This document shows, piece by piece, positions 5,522 through 10,429 of a DNA stretch of 12,984 bases. Below the pieces are notes generated by a model. That model saw only the letters and a list, made by a program, of their open reading frames with translations, was not told the DNA's origin and did not search any database. Origin of the DNA: an uncultured Veillonella sp. Its GTDB lineage: Bacteria > Bacillota > Negativicutes > Veillonellales > Veillonellaceae. Within the stretch, counting starts at the first letter, position 1; each line of letters opens with the position of its first letter. Location: assembly GCF_905209685.1 (NCBI RefSeq), contig NZ_CAJLUB010000039.1:1-12984 (forward strand). Direction: 5' to 3'. The translations under genes were made by a program, and so were the position numbers.

Positions 5522-6526
5522 TTACGCGGTAACCGTAATACGCTCCCCTGTGCGCATGTGTGTAAATACTACCTTCTGAGCACGCAATTGGAAGGGCTGC
5601 CCCGTTGGTTGTGCACCGTATAATGTATCCCCTACAAGAGGGTGACCTATATGGCTGAAAGCTACACGAATTTGATGTGTTTTCCCTGTGTACAAACGAA
5701 CTAAAACCTCAGTATATCCACATTTTGATGAGTTATGCACAGATTTGTCCACATTTACACCATGTTTATCCACATTTTGTAATTCTATATCCACATTTTC
5801 TTGAGCTATATCCACAGATTTTACCAACTTATGCACAGAGTTATCCACAGGCTGTGAAGAATGTCTACATAGGACGGAAAAATCGGTACGCGTTTCCTTC
5901 CCCTTTGGATTGACTTCATAATGAATACCATCAGTACTACGATCCATAGGTAATACTAAAGAGTCTTCATCAGCTTCTACAATACCTTCAACAGTGGCCA
6001 TATACCACTTTTCAAAGGTATTATCGTCCATTTGCTGTTGATAAAGACTTTGGGCTAAACCGCTTTTAGCAATCACGATACAGCCCGTCGTATCTCTATC
6101 TAAGCGATTCAAGAAACGAACCTTCCGCTTAATACCATTCTCTTTAAAATAGTATGCTACACCATTAGCAAGAGATACTTGGTCTTTAGAGTTTACTGTC
6201 ACACCAGCAGGCTTATCTACAATGAGGAGATCATCATCTTCATATAGGATATGTAGATCCATTTCAATTGGTTCGTAATCGATTTTTTCCTTCGCCATAG
6301 CAATCCAAATCTCATCACCTTCGGAGATAACATCCTTTGGCGTTGCCTTATGACCGTTGATGTGGATTAGTTTTTCCTCAAATAGCTTGACTAAGGACTT
6401 TCGAGGATATTTAGTATCTAGTACCGCACCAAGTGTAATATCTTGTTTCTCGCTATGTGTAGCCTCTATATCTGCAGCTGTTACGGTCCACAAAATATCA
6501 TCTGGACGATGTGTTTTTCGGGCCAT
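5522..6526 (-). CDS. RluA-family pseudouridine synthase with a repeat-encoded insertion
   Basis: The 334-residue enzyme should isomerise uridine to pseudouridine in rRNA or tRNA. Residues about 30-77 resemble an S4 RNA-binding domain (RKSLVKLFEEKLIHINGHKA). The catalytic domain begins at HILYEDDDLLIVDKPAGVTV. The active-site loop is NRLDRDTTG with D143 as the nucleophile; N140 replaces the commoner histidine. TGKTHQIRVAFSHIGHPLVGDTLYG (residues 280-304) is the other signature block. Between FSVL (216-219) and EVLVRL (273-278), where relatives usually have only a few residues, lie about 48 extra residues with a VDxxxxN heptad pattern, encoded by an array of DnaA-box-like repeats. The insertion is in frame and both flanks look intact, so activity may be kept. 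The ATG overlaps the helicase stop (TAATG), with AGGAG 6 bases before it. The specific target uridine cannot be told. Confidence 0.85.
   Translation of the reverse strand: MARKTHRPDDILWTVTAADIEATHSEKQDITLGAVLDTKYPRKSLVKLFEEKLIHINGHKATPKDVISEGDEIWIAMAKEKIDYEPIEMDLHILYEDDDLLIVDKPAGVTVNSKDQVSLANGVAYYFKENGIKRKVRFLNRLDRDTTGCIVIAKSGLAQSLYQQQMDDNTFEKWYMATVEGIVEADEDSLVLPMDRSTDGIHYEVNPKGKETRTDFSVLCRHSSQPVDNSVHKLVKSVDIAQENVDIELQNVDKHGVNVDKSVHNSSKCGYTEVLVRLYTGKTHQIRVAFSHIGHPLVGDTLYGAQPTGQPFQLRAQKVVFTHMRTGERITVTA
5714..5849 (+). repeat. Array of eight DnaA-box-like 9-mers inside the RluA-family gene
   Basis: The 9-mers start at 5714, 5733, 5745, 5766, 5787, 5808, 5829 and 5841, all reading TTATCCACA or close on the plus strand. 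Exact TTATCCACA is at 5766 and 5841; TTATGCACA at 5733 and 5829; ATATCCACA at 5714, 5787 and 5808; TTGTCCACA at 5745. Five consecutive starts (5745 to 5829) are exactly 21 bp apart, two helical turns, and a 12-bp step occurs on each side (5733-5745 and 5829-5841). The 12-base spacers differ in sequence, so this is not simple tandem duplication. TTATNCACA is the established DnaA box consensus in many bacteria. The array fits a DnaA-binding cluster or an iteron-like array; binding is inferred. Confidence 0.75.
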
Positions 6527-9114
6527 TAGTATCTCCTTTCTACGAGCTCAGGGTCTCGTGGCATATAGTTAAGTAGCGAGCTTGGTTGAACAGCTCGGCC
6601 ACGTATATTCGTTTGTTCAAAGGTAATAGTCAGCTCTTGTTTAGGTCGTGTAATAGCCACATAGAACAAGCGCTTTTCTTCGTCTTCACGACCTTCTGCA
6701 ATAGCAAAAGGACTAGGGAAGGTTCCTTCATTGAGGCCTGCCAAGAACACGTGGTCAAACTCGCTACCTTTAGCTTGGTGGATGGTAATGATTGGAATGC
6801 GATCTTCATTGCGTACCTGTTGGGCAGGCTCACCGGCTGTAAGGGCCGCCATCTGCAAGATTTGATTTAATCGAGCTAACCCGGCTGGGCCTTCATAGGC
6901 TGCATCTAGTTTTTCCATGATGCGATATAGATCCCGTATATGCTCTACCTTCGCCGATTCCCCATGGGATTTGTAGTACTCTAGAACCCCCATTTGGTTC
7001 ATAATGTACGCCAATAACTTCGTTGGCAATTCCGTATAGGCCTTTCTCCGCAAGGTCGCCATTTGGGACGCAATATTGGTGAAAGCCGCTTTATATTTGT
7101 TAATCGCCACCATACGGCCTGTTGTGGTAGGCACGATATTTTCTTTCACCGCATAGATTAAAAGCTGTGCAGTGGCCAAGATATCGTCCATCGCATTGTG
7201 CGTAGGCTCATGATGGATAGGGAACTCGGATGCTAGGAAGCCCAATTTATGATTTGGCAAATTAGGGTAAAAACGACGATAAATATCTAAGGTATCATAA
7301 ATCGCCTTGAACTGAGGATTTCCTAAATTATGACGTGCCAATTCGTTGGTAAAGATGGTCACATCATAATTTACATTGTGACCTACGATGATAGCACCCT
7401 TAGAGAATTCCTTAAAGGCTTGTAGCACCGTAGCTGGGTCTTCGCCGTGCTCTTGTAAATACGCATCGGAGAAGCCATGCACCTCTTCGGATTGTCCCAC
7501 AGGCACACCGGGGTTGATAAAGCGTTCAAAGGTCTCTAACACTTGTCCATTTTCATCGATACGAATGGCTGCAATTTGAATGATGCGGTCTTGGGACGTA
7601 TCGGTACCAGTACTTTCCACATCGTATACTACAACCTCATGATTCTCTAAGCCACTAACGAGTTTTGCATAAGGCTCTGCCTCAAAGATAGGCATATCCA
7701 TAAAGTCTGTTAATTTTAAGCCTACTTGACGAGTTTCTGGGCTTTCAATAGCGGCGATACGAGCGTCACCGATGCCAGCAACATAACGTTTAATAATCCG
7801 CTTAACGCTAACGGAGTCGTTCGGGTTCATGAGCAATTTGAAGTAAGCCATAACGTCCTTAATTTCTTGACGTCTAAAGAATTTGAACTCGTCGATAATC
7901 ATAAAGTGACGGCGTTCCTCTTCAGGCTTTTCGCTGTTCAGGCGTTCAAAGGAGTCGCTCAGACGCTGCGCCTTTTTATTATCCCGTACTAAAACGCTAA
8001 TGTTAGCATCCTTTGGCAAGGCGCAGATAGCTTCGTAAATATAGCGGCCCTCTAAATAACTGTTTTTACAGCCTTTAATGAGGACGGGCTTACCCTTTCT
8101 TTCACTATTGGCACGAGGCAATTCAATATAGATGGAACCGACCAGATCAGGGAACATATTTTGCAATGTTTTGAAAGCCATCGTAAAGAGCGTCCAGTTA
8201 GAGCGATAGTTTTCATAAAAAATAATTTTTAAAGGCTTAAAGTCCGCATCAAATTGCTTGAGCAAGCGGAACGGATCAGACCCACGCCATTCGTATATGG
8301 TTTGGAAATAGTCACCACATAAGAGAACGTGATTACCTTCCCAGAGCATTTCGAGAACCTTATACTCTAGTACACCTGTATCTTGCATTTCGTCTACCGA
8401 AATATAATTGTAACGGCTACGCCAACGCTCCCGAACTACAGGGTCTTGGAATAGACGATGAACACCACAGATAAGGTCCGTAAAATCTAGACCGTGCACA
8501 GAAGCTAAGCTTTCATCATAAGCAGCAATCCATTCGTGACCATGGTTCAAGAAGTCATGGAGTTCACTATACAAAACATTGCCAAAGCTAGAGAACTGTT
8601 GCTCAATAGCAGGACGTTGTTCCTTTTGTAAACGCTCAATAGTTTGTTTATAATCGCCTACGAGATCATCAGAATAGAACCCATATAAGGAGCGATATTC
8701 TTTTACCATACTGATGATGTTGGCAAAGGACATTTCTCGCAATTTACCTGGACGATACGGTTCAAACAATTCCTTGCAATCCTCTTCGTCAAAGATGGTT
8801 ACGTCTGTATATAAGGTTTCATTGCGCTTGCCCTCTTGTTGGAGCACGAAAAAGCAAAAGCTGTGGAACGTACTAATCTCCACAGCCTTTGCAGGACTGC
8901 CTACGAGCGATTGAATGCGGTCTTTCATCTCGTTTGCCGCCTTGTTCGTAAAGGTCATACACAAGATATTCTCCGCCTTCGCATAGCCGCCCTCGATGAG
9001 GTGAGCCACTCGATAAGCAAGTGTATTCGTTTTTCCCGTCCCAGCGGACGCTAACAAGAGGATATTCTGTTCAACTTCATCAATAACGCGTTGTTGTTCA
9101 CGATTGATAAGCAT
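6526..9114 (-). CDS. UvrD/Rep-like superfamily 1 helicase with an embedded DnaQ-like 3'-5' exonuclease domain
   Basis: The 862-residue protein has the full superfamily 1A motif set: Q-motif INREQQ (3-8), Walker A ASAGTGKT (22-29), Ia TFTNKAANEMKDRI (54-67), TFHSF (82-86), motif II DEMQDT (241-246), motif III CGDYFQTIYEWRG (266-278), motif IV ENYRS (301-305), motif V ITIHQAKGSEFDHVF (776-790) and motif VI EEKRLFYVAITRPKQEL (812-828). Between motifs IV and V sits a DEDDh exonuclease: YDVESTGT (D498, E500), GHNVNYD (D584) and HNAMDD (H639, D644). It presumably unwinds DNA and trims 3' ends in repair or replication restart; the pairing is inferred from domains. AGGAGG ends 5 bases before the ATG. 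The gene lies 9 bases after bofA, and its stop overlaps the next start. It is neither PcrA-like in full length nor AddA-like, so no symbol is given. Confidence 0.9.
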   Translation of the reverse strand: MLINREQQRVIDEVEQNILLLASAGTGKTNTLAYRVAHLIEGGYAKAENILCMTFTNKAANEMKDRIQSLVGSPAKAVEISTFHSFCFFVLQQEGKRNETLYTDVTIFDEEDCKELFEPYRPGKLREMSFANIISMVKEYRSLYGFYSDDLVGDYKQTIERLQKEQRPAIEQQFSSFGNVLYSELHDFLNHGHEWIAAYDESLASVHGLDFTDLICGVHRLFQDPVVRERWRSRYNYISVDEMQDTGVLEYKVLEMLWEGNHVLLCGDYFQTIYEWRGSDPFRLLKQFDADFKPLKIIFYENYRSNWTLFTMAFKTLQNMFPDLVGSIYIELPRANSERKGKPVLIKGCKNSYLEGRYIYEAICALPKDANISVLVRDNKKAQRLSDSFERLNSEKPEEERRHFMIIDEFKFFRRQEIKDVMAYFKLLMNPNDSVSVKRIIKRYVAGIGDARIAAIESPETRQVGLKLTDFMDMPIFEAEPYAKLVSGLENHEVVVYDVESTGTDTSQDRIIQIAAIRIDENGQVLETFERFINPGVPVGQSEEVHGFSDAYLQEHGEDPATVLQAFKEFSKGAIIVGHNVNYDVTIFTNELARHNLGNPQFKAIYDTLDIYRRFYPNLPNHKLGFLASEFPIHHEPTHNAMDDILATAQLLIYAVKENIVPTTTGRMVAINKYKAAFTNIASQMATLRRKAYTELPTKLLAYIMNQMGVLEYYKSHGESAKVEHIRDLYRIMEKLDAAYEGPAGLARLNQILQMAALTAGEPAQQVRNEDRIPIITIHQAKGSEFDHVFLAGLNEGTFPSPFAIAEGREDEEKRLFYVAITRPKQELTITFEQTNIRGRAVQPSSLLNYMPRDPELVERRY

Positions 9115-9123
9115 GAGGTCCTC

Positions 9124-9378
9124 CTATTTTAAAAAGCCGTACCATCCGGCAGCAATGAGCATTGGAATAGGGCCTAGAATTGCTGTTAAAGCCCATACGC
9201 CCAAACCAATATCCATAGGAATATTGAGGATATGAACGCATACTAAATACGTCAAAATACCAGTTACTGCATTCATAGCCACTCGTTTAATGGTGAAAAA
9301 TGCTACTTTGAAAGCAATGTAGGCTACAGCAACGGATACAACCGCCGAAATAATCGGTGATGCTAATAAAGCTCCCAT
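9124..9378 (-). CDS. bofA: BofA-family small membrane protein (pro-sigma-K processing inhibitor family)
   Basis: This 84-residue hydrophobic protein has about three membrane spans, with KRVAMNAVTG near the middle and ILGPIPMLIAAGWYGFLK at the end. The asparagine-glycine pair and the late G-P/I-P motif agree with BofA, as does the position directly after recR, where bofA lies in Bacillus. In sporulating Firmicutes BofA holds the SpoIVFB protease inactive in the mother cell membrane. If the host is a non-sporulating Negativicute, the protein must do something else. The ATG is one base beyond the recR stop, and AAAGGA in the end of recR serves as its ribosome site, so translation is probably coupled. 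The family call rests mostly on context and topology. Confidence 0.65.
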   Translation of the reverse strand: MGALLASPIISAVVSVAVAYIAFKVAFFTIKRVAMNAVTGILTYLVCVHILNIPMDIGLGVWALTAILGPIPMLIAAGWYGFLK

Positions 9379-9379
9379 A

Positions 9380-9976
9380 TTATCCTTTCATTTCTTGGCG
9401 GTTCACTACGGCACCGCCTAATGTTAATTCATCGGCATATTCGATATCGCCACCCACAGGAACACCGCGGGCAATACGCGTTACCTTAATGCCACTTGGG
9501 CTTAACAAGCGCGCCAAATAGAGAGCTGTCGCTTCCCCTTCTACGTCTGGGTCAGTAGCGAGAATAACCTCTTGTACGACACCATCACGAAGGCGGGCAA
9601 TCAATTCTTTTACGCGAATATCGTCAGCACCGATGCCCTCCATAGGGGACAAAGCGCCTTCCAACACGTGATATAAGCCCTTATAATCACCACTGCGCTC
9701 GATAGCAATCACATCGCGAGATGTTTCAACGACCATAATCGTCGTTTGATCCCGGTTTGGATTGCTACAGAATTCGCATGGATCTTGAGCTGATAAGTTA
9801 AAGCAAATAGAACAGTGACGCGTAGCCCCCTTCGCTTCTACGATGGTTTCCACGAGACGGTCTACCTCTTCCTTCGGCATTTCTACCAAATGATAGGCCA
9901 AGCGTCTAGCCGACTTGGAGCCGATACCCGGTAAGCGGCGCAGCTGCTCTACGAGCCGTTCTAAAGCGTTTGTCAT
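9380..9976 (-). CDS. recR: Recombination mediator protein RecR
   Basis: The 198-residue product has the complete RecR layout. A helix-hairpin-helix lies at residues 12-30 (LRRLPGIGSKSARRLAYHL), a C4 zinc finger uses C55, C58, C67 and C70, and a Toprim domain starts at MVVE (E84) and continues with ATDPDVEGEATALYLARLL (residues 140-158). GVPVGGDIEYADELTL near the end is the usual C-terminal signature. With RecO (and RecF), RecR loads RecA onto SSB-coated DNA at gaps. Length matches the family. Its ATG directly abuts the ybaB stop (TAAATG) with no strong ribosome site of its own, so it probably depends on translational coupling to ybaB. Confidence 0.96.
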   Translation of the reverse strand: MTNALERLVEQLRRLPGIGSKSARRLAYHLVEMPKEEVDRLVETIVEAKGATRHCSICFNLSAQDPCEFCSNPNRDQTTIMVVETSRDVIAIERSGDYKGLYHVLEGALSPMEGIGADDIRVKELIARLRDGVVQEVILATDPDVEGEATALYLARLLSPSGIKVTRIARGVPVGGDIEYADELTLGGAVVNRQEMKG

Positions 9977-10306
9977 TTAGAATAAACCTGTTGGCAAGTT
10001 AAGACCACCAGTGACTTTGCCCATTTCTTGAGCCAAGAGGTCGTCTACTTTTTTGCTAGCTTCGTTTACAGCAGCCATTACTAAATCTTCTAACATTTCT
10101 ACGTCTTCAGGATCAACTGCAGTTGGGTTCAATTTCAAAGACTCGATGATTTTTTCACCGTTCATTACAACTGTTACAGCACCGCCACCAACGGAAGCCT
10201 CTACTGTACGAGTTTTTAATTCTTCTTGCATTTTCTTCATATCTGCTTGCATTTTTTGAACTTTTTTCATCATGCCAGCCATATTGCCCATACCTTTACC
10301 AAACAT
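9977..10306 (-). CDS. ebfC: YbaB/EbfC-family nucleoid-associated protein
   Basis: This 109-residue protein is a normal-length YbaB/EbfC member. It has a methionine- and glycine-rich start (MFGKGMGNMAGMM), a long charged helix (about 12-32), the GGGAVTVVMNGEKIIESLKL beta segment (39-58), and a second helix ending in a GGLNLPTGLF tail. Members are dimeric DNA-binding proteins of the nucleoid and are found beside dnaX and recR across bacteria. AAGGAGG (10314-10320) sits 7 bases before the ATG, one of the strongest ribosome sites in the window. The 123-base gap to dnaX holds no recognised RNA gene; a 5-base hairpin (10323-10335) lies just before the ribosome site, and no clear promoter was found, so read-through from dnaX is likely. 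Confidence 0.93.
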   Translation of the reverse strand: MFGKGMGNMAGMMKKVQKMQADMKKMQEELKTRTVEASVGGGAVTVVMNGEKIIESLKLNPTAVDPEDVEMLEDLVMAAVNEASKKVDDLLAQEMGKVTGGLNLPTGLF

Positions 10307-10429
10307 TGTATTTCCTCCTTTTAGGACCTTGTCCTTACTAACTGTCTATGCCCATAACTCTAACATGCGACATAGATTTTAACATATGTGTCACCTACGG
10401 CCTTAGGACCAACAGGTATACTCAAAAAT

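Noticed and set aside
5714..5849. CRISPR array
   Set aside because: The repeated unit is only 9 bp, spacing is 12-21 bp, and it lies within an open, conserved enzyme frame with no cas genes nearby.
10307..10429. SRP RNA (scr) or other RNA gene near dnaX
   Set aside because: The gap is 123 bases, has no SRP core motif and only a 5-base hairpin; dnaX-adjacent SRP genes usually lie on the other side of dnaX.
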